Below, in pieces: positions 16,708 through 23,633 of a stretch of DNA of 30,808 nucleotides. Origin of the DNA: JBGQDM01 sp041495845 (GTDB lineage Bacteria; Acidobacteriota; Terriglobia; Terriglobales; Acidobacteriaceae). Position numbers and translations under genes: made by a program. Numbering within the stretch: position 1 is the stretch's first letter; each line of letters starts with the position of its first letter. The notes under the pieces were generated by a model. It saw only the letters and a program-made list of their open reading frames with translations. It was not told where the DNA came from and searched no databases. The stretch spans positions 1 through 30,808 of the forward strand of contig JBGQDM010000034.1 in the NCBI GenBank assembly GCA_041495845.1, written 5' to 3'.

Positions 16708-17057
16708 AGAACCTGTATGTTGGCAATCTGCCCCACAGCACCACCGAGTCCGAGCTCCGCACTGTTTTCCAGGCGCACGGCGATGTGGAAAAAGTCAGCA
16801 TCGTGTCCGACCGCGAGACGGGCCGCTCGCGCGGCTTTGCGTTTGTGGAAATGACCAATGCCAGTGACGCCGATAAAGCCATTGCCGCACTGAACAACAC
16901 CGAAATGGATGGACGCACCTTGGCAGTGAATGAAGCGAAGCCCAAGGTCAATCGGCCAGGGGGCGCCGGACAGCGCTTTGGCGGCGGTGGCGGCGGCCGG
17001 GGACGCGATGATGATACGCGCGGCCACGCCCGGCAACCACGCGAGCCGCGCTGGTAG
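16704..17057 (+). CDS. RRM-domain RNA-binding protein (glycine-rich)
   Basis: A 117-residue protein with one RNA recognition motif in residues 1-80. RNP2 is LYVGNL (residues 4-9) and RNP1 is RGFAFVEM; both carry the aromatic residues that stack on RNA. A Gly/Arg-rich tail follows (RFGGGGGGRGRDDD), as in cyanobacterial Rbp and other bacterial RRM proteins often linked to cold or stress. The ATG overlaps the previous stop (ATGA), and GGAGAGG lies 8 bp upstream inside the receiver gene. The RNA targets are unknown. Confidence 0.93.
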   Translation: MKNLYVGNLPHSTTESELRTVFQAHGDVEKVSIVSDRETGRSRGFAFVEMTNASDADKAIAALNNTEMDGRTLAVNEAKPKVNRPGGAGQRFGGGGGGRGRDDDTRGHARQPREPRW

Positions 17058-17138
17058 CTGCTTCACGGCTTAGAACATCGCCAGACGCCACAGGTTGGCG
17101 GCGATCAACACACATCAGGACATTGAGAAGGAGTGCGC

Positions 17139-17456
17139 ATGCCACAAGGCCGATCGACATTTTCCAAACGCCAAAAAGAACAAGCGCGGCAACAGAAACA
17201 ACGCGACAAAGCCGAGCGTAGGAACCAGCGCAAACTTGAAAAACAAGAAGGCGGCGGAGACGGCAGCAGCGATTTGATGGACGCGAGCGGAATGCTGCTT
17301 GGCCCTCTTGATCTTGAGCCCTACGAATCCGGCGCCGCTACCAGCGCGGGACCATCACTGGAAAAACCACAAGCAGCGCATGGACCCAGCACCACCATGA
17401 CTCCGGCGGCACCAGCCCTGGGAGAAAATCCAGGCACGCCGCGGAAGCCCCAGTAA
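17139..17456 (+). CDS. Small protein with Lys/Arg/Gln-rich helical N-terminus
   Basis: A 105-residue protein. The ATG has AAGGAG five bases upstream; a GTG two codons earlier is less well placed. Residues 1-37 are a highly charged predicted helix (RSTFSKRQKEQARQQKQRD), then a Gly/Asp linker and a Pro/Ala-rich tail. The charged helix suggests RNA, ribosome or polyanion binding. It is 81 bp after the RRM gene in the same direction and probably belongs to the same functional cluster. I do not recognise a family. Confidence 0.6.
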   Translation: MPQGRSTFSKRQKEQARQQKQRDKAERRNQRKLEKQEGGGDGSSDLMDASGMLLGPLDLEPYESGAATSAGPSLEKPQAAHGPSTTMTPAAPALGENPGTPRKPQ

Positions 17457-17484
17457 GCAGATTGGAACGATGAGAGTGAACCCC

Positions 17485-17507
17485 TGGTGCCGGGAGTGGG
17501 GGCGAAC
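17485..17507. repeat. Degenerate direct repeat of the tRNA-Leu 3' end (att-like)
   Basis: This segment matches the tRNA-Leu 3' end at 17956-17979 in the same orientation. The first 12 bases (TGGTGCCGGGAG) are identical, followed by a G run and CGAAC with one mismatch and one gap. The two copies are 471 bp apart and enclose the zeta-toxin remnants, as expected for a tRNA-targeted integration scar. Confidence 0.5.
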
Positions 17508-17515
17508 GGTTGCCT

Positions 17516-17815
17516 TCACTTCTTGGGTAACAGGGGACGCAACCAGCCCGGAACCGGCTTTTGCAGCTTCACCCGTCTTCCACCTGCAAAAACAGCCACT
17601 AGGCGAAATGGGGTTCGCAGATCATCGTTATCGAAAACCCACACCTGAGGGAGTTCCCGTAGAGCAGACTTGAGGTTGGCCAGGATGCGCGGGAGCGCGA
17701 CGAGCTTCTCCCTCGGCACATCGTGTCCGCCTTGGCTGACACGCATCGCCACCCGTTCTTCGGATGTCGTGGGTCCCGAAGTTCTGACGAAGCAGAAAGA
17801 AGCGGTGCAGGCCGG
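17516..17815 (-). pseudogene. Zeta-toxin C-terminal fragment
   Basis: The minus-strand frame is open from just after a stop near 17816 to a TGA at 17516. It encodes the C-terminal half of a zeta-toxin-like kinase (COG4185 type): GPTTSEERVAMRVSQGGHD, VPREKLVALPRILANLK, LPQVWVFDNDDLRTPFRLVA and WLRPLLP. The conserved GGHDVP and DN..L.TPFR motifs are clear. The N-terminal P-loop half, with GPNGAGKST, is absent in this orientation. Zeta proteins phosphorylate UDP-N-acetylglucosamine and cause growth arrest when not inhibited by epsilon. This copy cannot be functional. Confidence 0.7.
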
Positions 17816-17880
17816 CTACACGGTCGTTCTTCGCGAGAGCTTCGTTTTCGAAACAGTTTTTTCCGACCCTGCCGGTGAAT
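17799..17880 (+). pseudogene. Zeta-toxin middle fragment in opposite orientation
   Basis: On the plus strand, AGYTVVLRESFVFETVFSDP is read, followed by AGE. SFVFETVFSDP is the substrate-loop motif that in zeta toxins precedes the GGHDVP half. It is therefore a piece of the same protein family as the adjacent minus-strand fragment, but inverted relative to it. The match ends after AGE, and no start, P-loop or stop context fits a gene. Confidence 0.6.
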
Positions 17881-17955
17881 GCTACCGGGAGTCAAGGTAC
17901 CCGCTGGGGGCAAGAGAGTTCCCGCCAGTTCAGTCAAGGATTAAGAGGAAAGTCA

Positions 17956-18042
17956 TGGTGCCGGGAGGGGGGGTCGAACCCCCATGACCCGAAGGTCGGC
18001 GGATTTTGAGTCCGCTGCGTCTGCCAGTTCCGCCATCCCGGC
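17956..18042 (-). tRNA. tRNA-Leu (anticodon CAA), CCA encoded
   Basis: The minus strand reads a class II tRNA of 87 nt. It has acceptor stem GCCGGGA/TCCCGGC with discriminator A and encoded CCA, an anticodon stem GCGGA/TCCGC around the loop CT-CAA-AA, a long variable arm, and a T-arm with TTCGACC flanked by G and C runs. The anticodon (plus-strand TTG at 18006-18008) reads UUG codons for leucine. The 3' end also appears as an att-like repeat at 17485-17507. Confidence 0.95.
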
Positions 18043-18133
18043 GGCAGAGAACCATTTCAGGGTAGCACAGCCGCATCTCTGCCAGCGACCGCCGCGCCTC
18101 GGGCGTTCCGCGGAAAGATCGCCTTCACACGTC

Positions 18134-18162
18134 TTGCCGAGCGCCTTCAAACATGGTACATT
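18134..18162 (+). promoter_or_regulatory. Promoter for a leaderless transcript
   Basis: TTGCCG (18134-18139), a 17-bp spacer and TACATT (18157-18162) place the expected transcription start at about 18169, which is the A of the ATG. There is no Shine-Dalgarno sequence. The -10 lies inside the palindrome at 18153-18170. Confidence 0.55.
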
Positions 18163-18175
18163 AGTACCATGGTAC
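18153..18175. promoter_or_regulatory. Overlapping palindromes, candidate autoregulatory operator
   Basis: ATGGTAC (18153-18159), a 4-bp spacer and GTACCAT (18164-18170) form a perfect inverted repeat. It overlaps the 12-bp palindrome GTACCATGGTAC (18164-18175). Together they cover the -10 element and the start codon of the small DNA-binding-like gene. Confidence 0.55.
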
Positions 18176-18444
18176 CAGCAAAAAGACCTACCAACTTCGT
18201 CGAGGTCGAGCGCGTTCAGACTGGCGTGCGCATTGAGAAACGCCTGCTCAAGGTGCTGAAGGCCGTCGCCGAACTCAAAGACATCTCGCTGGGCGACCTC
18301 CTCGAAGGCATCGTGCTCCACGCCTTCGAGGGCAAGGCACCCTTTTCCCCACAAACCCTCAAGGAAATCGAACAGTGCAAGAAAATCTACGGACTGACTC
18401 TCAAAGCTTCGGACAGCCATCAACTCAAGGAGCGCCGCCGGTGA
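18169..18444 (+). CDS. Small ribbon-helix-helix-like protein
   Basis: A 91-residue protein with the pattern TGVRIEKRLLKVLKAVAEL then ISLGDLLEGIVLHAFEG. This is a beta strand followed by two helices, as in Arc/MetJ-type or plasmid-antitoxin DNA-binding proteins. I infer DNA binding from this pattern; no family name is certain. The start ATG coincides with the predicted transcription start and is embedded in a palindrome, so the product may repress its own gene. The stop overlaps the GTG of the next gene by 4 bp (GTGA), indicating coupling with the membrane protein. Confidence 0.65.
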   Translation: MVPAKRPTNFVEVERVQTGVRIEKRLLKVLKAVAELKDISLGDLLEGIVLHAFEGKAPFSPQTLKEIEQCKKIYGLTLKASDSHQLKERRR

Positions 18445-18995
18445 AAACACTCTGGGTTTCGCTGATAGTGATTGGCCTTGGCTTGGCGGCGGCAGCCGCT
18501 TTCGCCCTGCATCGTCACCTGCAGCCGGCTGCTACCGGGCCAGTTGCCCACGTCGAAAACGGTTTTGCCTTCACCGTTCGTGGACCCTATGACACAGTCG
18601 CTCCGCTCTTTGGCGCCTGGGCCGAACGGGCCTGGGGCGGTGAACACTGGAACCCAGTGTTTCTCCACCCACAGCCCGCGCAAGACCAGCCCGGCGAAGT
18701 CTTCACCGTCGATCACGGCCACGCCAACAGCGTCTGGGTCAACACGGCACTCGACTTCAAGTCCGGCCACGTGCAGTACGTCTACGTGGTGCCGGATGCG
18801 CAGGCTGTGCTGATTGACATTCATCTCCAGCCCAAAGACGCCGCCAGCACCGGCGTTGCCGTGGTCTACCAGCGCACGGCCTTGCGCCCGGAATTCAACG
18901 CTCGCGTGACCGAACTCGGCCAGCACGATCGCAATTCCGGCAAGGAGTGGGAAACTGCGATTGAGGCCTTCCTGCAAACCTCCATCGCCCACTAG
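18441..18995 (+). CDS. Membrane-anchored SRPBCC-like protein
   Basis: A 184-residue protein. The GTG at 18441 overlaps the previous stop and follows AAGGAG by 8 bp. An N-terminal transmembrane segment (LWVSLIVIGLGLAAAAAFAL, about residues 4-23) anchors it. The remainder (HVENGFAFTVRGPYDTVAPLF, GAWAERAWGGEHWNPVFLHP, and a helix near the C-terminus) resembles a START/SRPBCC lipid-binding fold facing the periplasm. The ligand is unknown. A longer in-frame start at 18375 lies inside the previous gene and is rejected. A hairpin terminator follows. Confidence 0.65.
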   Translation: MKTLWVSLIVIGLGLAAAAAFALHRHLQPAATGPVAHVENGFAFTVRGPYDTVAPLFGAWAERAWGGEHWNPVFLHPQPAQDQPGEVFTVDHGHANSVWVNTALDFKSGHVQYVYVVPDAQAVLIDIHLQPKDAASTGVAVVYQRTALRPEFNARVTELGQHDRNSGKEWETAIEAFLQTSIAH

Positions 18996-19001
18996 GAAAT
19001 A

Positions 19002-19030
19002 GAAACGGGGTGCGCGTGGCACCCCGTTTC
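19002..19030. terminator. Bidirectional terminator-like hairpin between convergent genes
   Basis: A perfect 12-bp stem (GAAACGGGGTGC 19002-19013, GCACCCCGTTTC 19019-19030) with a 5-nt loop lies between the SRPBCC-like gene and the convergent LuxR-type gene. No clean T tract follows on either strand, so efficiency is uncertain. Confidence 0.6.
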
Positions 19031-19054
19031 CCACAAATCGCTTTCTTTCTCTGG

Positions 19055-19723
19055 CTACGACACGCTGGCGTTGGTGGCCGGCGCCGATACGGACGTGGCT
19101 GCCGCCGCTTCCGCCAGGATGCGGTGATGAATGGTGAACAGCGCCAGTTCCAACCGGTCGGAAACGCCAATCTTGTCGTAGACGTTGCGCAGATAGTTTT
19201 TGATTACCTGCTCCGTCGTGCCCAACTGGTTGGCGATTTCCTTGTTCTTGTATCCCTGCACGATCAAGGCGACGATGCGCAGTTCTTTGGCGGTCAGCCG
19301 GTCGCGTACGCGCATGCCCACCATATCGTTTTCGGTAAGCTCGCTGGGCACGGCAATGTCCTGCACCCAGTTTTCGCCGCGGGCCACTTTGCGCACGCAA
19401 TCCACCAGCGCGGGGCTGGTCACGTTGCGATAGATCACACCGTGCGCCCCGGCGTTCATATATTTGGAAGCTGCCTCGCCGGTGTCCGCGAGGATGATGA
19501 GCCGCGTCTTGGCGCGCACCACCGCCTGCACCAGGGCATTGAAGTCGGAGACGAATCCGCCAGCCACGATCAGCACCGCCGCCCGGAATTTGTCGATCGC
19601 CATGTTCATCTGTTCGACGGTCTGGGCCTGCGCCACGATGCGCATTTCGTCTTCGACCGCCAGCACTTTGGCGATTCCGGCCCGGAAGATGGCCTGGTTG
19701 TCCGCCAGAATCAGTTTCAGCAT
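19055..19723 (-). CDS. LuxR/NarL-type regulator with phosphoacceptor-less receiver
   Basis: A 222-residue protein. The ATG at 19723 has GAGG 8-12 bp upstream. Residues 1-120 have the receiver layout (LKLILADNQAIFRAGIAKVL), but the beta-3 strand reads AAVLIVAGG where D is expected, and the beta-5 Lys is replaced (GVIYRN). It therefore cannot be activated by Asp phosphorylation in the usual way. Residues about 132-195 are a complete LuxR helix-turn-helix (LTAKELRIVALIVQGYKNKE, then IANQLGTTEQVIKNYLRNVY). It is the second gene of an operon, 16 bp after a PilZ gene, so c-di-GMP rather than phosphate may be the input. That link is inferred. Confidence 0.88.
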   Translation of the reverse strand: MLKLILADNQAIFRAGIAKVLAVEDEMRIVAQAQTVEQMNMAIDKFRAAVLIVAGGFVSDFNALVQAVVRAKTRLIILADTGEAASKYMNAGAHGVIYRNVTSPALVDCVRKVARGENWVQDIAVPSELTENDMVGMRVRDRLTAKELRIVALIVQGYKNKEIANQLGTTEQVIKNYLRNVYDKIGVSDRLELALFTIHHRILAEAAAATSVSAPATNASVS

Positions 19724-19739
19724 GCGTGCCCCCTCGGCA

Positions 19740-20060
19740 TTAACGTACGAACTCGTACGAATCAATTACACAGGCTACACCGCGCGTCTCACCGGGCTTG
19801 CCCCCGGAAAGGTCATCGGTGCGCACCACCCGCCCGCGGCACTGCAAGCGCACCGCTTCGCGCCCGCCTGTCGCTTCCGCCGGCAGCACAATTTCGAACT
19901 CGACTGCGGAACCTACCTCGAAAGAATCGTCGGCATGAATGTAGACGCCGGCCGCGCTCAGATTACCGGTAGTACCTTTGTAATCGTCCGCTTTGTCCGC
20001 ATGTTGAATGCGAATGGGCAGCTCCAGCGGGAAGCGTTTTCCCGTGCGTGCATCAGTCAC
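19740..20060 (-). CDS. PilZ-domain c-di-GMP-binding protein
   Basis: A 106-residue single PilZ domain. The GTG at 20060 is preceded by AGGAGG at a 4-nt spacing, which decides the start; an upstream in-frame ATG at 20108 lacks a ribosome site. Both ligand motifs are present: R5-T-G-K-R9 (RxxxR) and N33-L-S35-A-A-G38 (NxSxxG). It should bind a c-di-GMP dimer and act as an effector or adaptor. It is followed by the LuxR-type regulator gene, suggesting a c-di-GMP-linked transcription circuit. A candidate promoter lies about 110 bp upstream. Confidence 0.9.
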   Translation of the reverse strand: MTDARTGKRFPLELPIRIQHADKADDYKGTTGNLSAAGVYIHADDSFEVGSAVEFEIVLPAEATGGREAVRLQCRGRVVRTDDLSGGKPGETRGVACVIDSYEFVR

Positions 20061-20169
20061 AAATCCTCCTTGTTCCCGGCTTAAAATCCGTGAACCCGCC
20101 AGCACCATGCTGCAGCTCCCGAAACAGCGCGCAGCCTCTCCGGGGAAGTGGAGCGCTGTGCTGAGGGGC

Positions 20170-20198
20170 GTTATATCACGGAAAGCCGCTCAAAACAA
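20170..20198 (-). promoter_or_regulatory. Candidate promoter of the PilZ-LuxR operon
   Basis: On the minus strand TTGTTT (plus 20193-20198) and TATAAC (20170-20175) are 17 bp apart, giving a leader of about 100 nt. The remaining gene-free stretch up to 20423 shows only a small hairpin (GGGGG 20373-20377, CCCCC 20387-20391) and the start-site palindrome of the next gene. Confidence 0.45.
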
Positions 20199-20413
20199 AG
20201 CCTCTAAGCCGGCTCCCCGTAGGCGAACTAGATACCCGCTCACACCACGGTAACCTAGCAACGGCCGGCGCAGAGAATTCTGTAGCCCTCCCTCATTACT
20301 CTCGTAATCCCTGCCGCACTCAAGCCTTCTCCATTCGTGTTAGCGTCTCTTCTGACTGGCCTCGCTGCCGCCGGGGGAGCTTTGCGCCCCCATCGGTAGG
20401 GGTGTACTCGCGA

Positions 20414-20428
20414 ACCATCGCCGATGGT
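20414..20428. promoter_or_regulatory. Perfect palindrome over a start codon
   Basis: ACCATCG (20414-20420), one base, CGATGGT (20422-20428). The ATG of the 504-aa gene (20424) lies in the right arm. No Shine-Dalgarno sequence is present. It may hide the start codon in an RNA hairpin or be a protein site. Confidence 0.4.
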
Positions 20429-21938
20429 AGAAGATCCGCAGTGGGAATTAGCGATCCTGGGCACCGTGCACAGCTTCTATCAGAGGCTGCTGGAGGAGTG
20501 TCTCTGCGAGTCGCTGCTGGTGCCCGCCGGCCTCACGCCCGACGAAATGGCACAGCCCCCGGCGGACTTGCCTTCCGCTGTCGAACGCACGCGCCGCTGG
20601 CTGCGCCTGCTTGATCTCTCCGTCAGCCCTTCCATGCTCCGGCGTGCCCTCACCGCCGATGGCGACCCGGAAGTCGCGGAGGCGCTGCTCCGCTACTTTG
20701 CCCGCAAGGACCGTGTGGCACACGACGACCGCGACAAGGCTGACTTTATTGTCACCTTTCTCTATCGCAATCCGCGCGTGCCGGGACAGTGGGAGCGCCG
20801 CGGCTTTGGCCTGGACGGCTCCGTCCCGCTGCCGCCGTTTGAAATCGCGCTCATGGAAATTCTGACCGACGCCGAGCCTTTGCCGCTCTCTGAAAACGCG
20901 GCGTTGCTCTTGTGCGAACTCGATGCGCTGCGCGAGCAGTCGGAGCGTCTGGGTGACTTCGGAGAGCTCGTGGACTTGGCTATTGTCCAGCGCGGACGCC
21001 ATCTGAAGTCGCTGCTCAATGAGTATTTCTTTCATCCGGCCGCGCTGGCGAGCTCTGCCACTTACAACGTCACGCTCGACCGCAAGTTCAAAGGACTGTT
21101 TCACAGCACGGCCGGCCAGATCCGCACGATCGCGCAGGACGTGCAGCGTGAAGGCGGCAATCCTTTCAGCCGGCTGGATGGCGAAATCACCGTGCGCGAC
21201 GTGGCCCAACTGCAGGAAGACGACGTACTTCAAGCAGAGTACGGTGTCTCTCAGGACCGGTTTCGCAGCGTGCTTCGTGTGCGCAAAGCGCTGGAGGAGA
21301 AAATTTCGCAGCCCTTGGCTAGGGCGGCGGCAGCCGCAGCGGACAGCGCCATGCCCGCTCCCATCCTGGCTACCACCGCCGCTGCGCAGACAGGCGCGCA
21401 CACGCAGGCTGCCAGTATTCGTTCCGGCATGCATCTGGTGTACGATCCGGCGCGCGAAGAAGACCGTTTGAGCGCCGTGGGCGCAGCGGTGGCCCGTTTC
21501 GTGCGCACGGCCGATCCCCAACTCCGCGAAGTCGTCCCCATGCGGTCGTTCAACCTGGTGCTGACGCCAGCCGAGGCGGACGCGTTCTCGTCTGACTTTA
21601 TGGCGGAGCAAGGCATCTACGGCGAAACCTCGCGCATGCTGGTGCGTATGGTCTCCGTGCTGACGCGCATGGGGGCGGAGTACGAAGAGCTGAAGCTGAA
21701 GCAGAACTCAACCACGCTGGGCGGACCGCACGCAGATGCCCTGCGCTCGCTGGTAACCATCGCGCGCCAGACTGCCGACCGCGCCGAAGAAGTCTTTCTG
21801 CACGCCGAAGAACAAGGCCTGGAGCAAGGCGCCGCTTCCCTGCTCGAATCGCTCGACCGCCTGCGTGGACGGGCAGATTTTGTTTCCGAAGTGCTCGACG
21901 GCTGGCGCCCGCTCAAGGCGCAGGAGCACCCGCACTAG
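20424..21938 (+). CDS. Conserved-looking 504-aa protein of unknown function
   Basis: A soluble, largely helical protein of 504 residues with no signal peptide or membrane segment. The N-terminal part (about 1-150) contains WELAILGTVHSFYQRLLEEC and a helical KDRVAHDDRDKADFIVTFLY motif. A middle part (about 190-300) has VQRGRHLKSLLNEYFFHP and VTLDRKFKGLFHSTAGQIRT. A low-complexity Ala-rich linker (about 305-335) precedes a C-terminal helical region with coiled-coil character (MLVRMVSVLTRMGAEYEELK). The two-part architecture suggests a scaffold or adaptor. I do not recognise a family. It stands alone between the divergent PilZ operon and the convergent kdp-porin operon. Third-position GC bias agrees with a real gene. 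Confidence 0.75.
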   Translation: MVEDPQWELAILGTVHSFYQRLLEECLCESLLVPAGLTPDEMAQPPADLPSAVERTRRWLRLLDLSVSPSMLRRALTADGDPEVAEALLRYFARKDRVAHDDRDKADFIVTFLYRNPRVPGQWERRGFGLDGSVPLPPFEIALMEILTDAEPLPLSENAALLLCELDALREQSERLGDFGELVDLAIVQRGRHLKSLLNEYFFHPAALASSATYNVTLDRKFKGLFHSTAGQIRTIAQDVQREGGNPFSRLDGEITVRDVAQLQEDDVLQAEYGVSQDRFRSVLRVRKALEEKISQPLARAAAAAADSAMPAPILATTAAAQTGAHTQAASIRSGMHLVYDPAREEDRLSAVGAAVARFVRTADPQLREVVPMRSFNLVLTPAEADAFSSDFMAEQGIYGETSRMLVRMVSVLTRMGAEYEELKLKQNSTTLGGPHADALRSLVTIARQTADRAEEVFLHAEEQGLEQGAASLLESLDRLRGRADFVSEVLDGWRPLKAQEHPH

Positions 21939-21981
21939 GTAGCGCCGGCCGCTGCAGCCGACGACCCACTCTATCGAGCTC

Positions 21982-23586
21982 TTAGAACTTAACCAGTAAT
22001 GCGAAATTCAAACGATTTTCGGTCTTCCGCAGATCCGGAGCCCAGTTTGCCACCAACGACCCAGGGGTGCCTGTGTTGCCTCCCGGAGGCGTAACCCCTC
22101 CTTCTCCTGAGAAATACGGAACGTTCGCGGCGCGGTGGTTGTACTCCCAGCGGAAGGTGATGTACTGGCTGGGCATGTAGTCGAAAGTGCCCGATGCATC
22201 CCAGGCCTTGTAGGGGTCTCCGGGATTTTCCGTAAAGTAGGGCGTGCCCGAGGTTGCGGTGGCGCCGTTGATGGGCGGCAGAAGCACCAGATAGCGTCCG
22301 GGATTGTTGATCTTGCCCCCACCCAGCGTGAGCCCGAACCTGTCTTTGTGAAACCAGAGGCGGTTATAAACCATCAATCCGAGGAAACTCTGCTTGGGAC
22401 CCTTCGCCGAGTTGCCCCAGCAGCTCACGCCGCCCCCATGTTCACAACCTGCGTCTCCGGTCAGCGAGAATGCGGCTTTGTCGAGCCAACGGCCCGGCTG
22501 ATCGTAGTACTTGACCTGGATGCTGTCGTCGGTGTGGTAGCGTATCCGTCCCGGTATGCCCAGCGCATCGGCTCCCAAAGCGTATTGATTGCCCAGAATT
22601 GATAACCAGCTGTTCGGCCGCCAAAGAATCTGGCCCCCGATCCCAGGCCGGTGGTTAAAACGTCCATACGCCTGCCACCCATTCACAAACCAGGGTTCGA
22701 TTTTCAAGTGCGCAGTGGGAAAGATCTGCACTCGCACGCCGTTGAAGAACCACGGCGTATTCGAGGAAACATAAGACGGTTGGTACATCCAATTATCGAA
22801 GTTGTAGTAGCTGGCCAACCCGACATACGACATGAAAATGCCGGCATCAACGTTGATGCCGTGCAGAACGTTGAAATGGTACCCACCGTAGGCTTCAGAG
22901 ATGTAGCGATAGGCGTTATCGAGATTCCATTGCCCTCGTGACGGGCTCGAGTCATTGCGTGGAGTTGTCTGAGAGTACAGTCCAAACTGGGTCATCAGGC
23001 GCGCGCGCACGTTGTCGAAATGGAAATCGCCGCCCACGCCGAGCTGGGTCAGGTGGACTTCGTTGGATCGAAAGACCTCGCTGGAACCGCCGATTGTATC
23101 GTCTTTGGGATGGTTGAAGTCGTAGACATAGTCCACATCTGCCCTGATCTCAGGCGTAAAAAAGGGGCTGTCAAACGCCGGCGTCTTGGTTCGGGGATTG
23201 CCGTTCAGCCATGTCCAATCGGCGAAAGCAAACGGTTCCGCTGGCTTGATCTTTTCCGCCGCGGGCTCTGGCGAAGAGAGCATCCCCTCGATCGCCACCG
23301 CTGCGTGCCGTACCGCAGGGGCGACTTCACTCGTCTCCGAAAGGGTCGCATCGGCGCGATTTTCCGGCGGTTCATTCCTGCTTCGGAGTTGTTCCTCCAG
23401 TTGCTCGATCCGCTTTCTCAGGACTTCGAGTTCCTTCGCAACAGCTGGAGAAATCGAACCCTCTGAATCCCCCGCTGTCGGACCGGCAGCAACCTGCGCC
23501 GATGATCTCGGCACCGGGATGGAAATGAAGAATAGAAGAGCGGCAATGGTAAGGTGCCATGCTCGATGATTGATTGCGCTGAACAC
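21982..23586 (-). CDS. Outer-membrane beta-barrel porin (BBP2/OmpL-like), last gene of the kdp operon
   Basis: A 534-residue outer-membrane protein. The GTG at 23586 follows AGGAGG by 4 nt and opens a signal peptide (MFSAINHRAWHLTIAALLFF to about SSAQ); an in-frame GTG at 23607 would add seven residues but has no site. After a short coiled coil (AKELEVLRKRIEQLEEQL) the protein is a series of amphipathic strands rich in Tyr/Trp/Phe (FGLYSQTTPRNDSSP; YGGYHFNVLHGINVDAGIFM). It ends in FALLVKF with a C-terminal Phe, a classic barrel insertion signal. It follows kdpC by 47 bp in the same direction, so it probably helps K+ or small solutes cross the outer membrane when Kdp is induced. The specificity is inferred from context. 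Confidence 0.87.
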   Translation of the reverse strand: MFSAINHRAWHLTIAALLFFISIPVPRSSAQVAAGPTAGDSEGSISPAVAKELEVLRKRIEQLEEQLRSRNEPPENRADATLSETSEVAPAVRHAAVAIEGMLSSPEPAAEKIKPAEPFAFADWTWLNGNPRTKTPAFDSPFFTPEIRADVDYVYDFNHPKDDTIGGSSEVFRSNEVHLTQLGVGGDFHFDNVRARLMTQFGLYSQTTPRNDSSPSRGQWNLDNAYRYISEAYGGYHFNVLHGINVDAGIFMSYVGLASYYNFDNWMYQPSYVSSNTPWFFNGVRVQIFPTAHLKIEPWFVNGWQAYGRFNHRPGIGGQILWRPNSWLSILGNQYALGADALGIPGRIRYHTDDSIQVKYYDQPGRWLDKAAFSLTGDAGCEHGGGVSCWGNSAKGPKQSFLGLMVYNRLWFHKDRFGLTLGGGKINNPGRYLVLLPPINGATATSGTPYFTENPGDPYKAWDASGTFDYMPSQYITFRWEYNHRAANVPYFSGEGGVTPPGGNTGTPGSLVANWAPDLRKTENRLNFALLVKF

Positions 23587-23633
23587 GCTTCCTCCTAACC
23601 CTGGCACGCGGGGCGTTTGCAGGGTACGCTGTG

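Noticed and set aside
20448..21611. 387-codon minus-strand frame opposite the 504-aa gene
   Set aside because: His/Arg/Gln-rich shadow composition; the plus-strand protein has better amino-acid balance. Confidence in the plus strand is still not absolute because its family is unknown.
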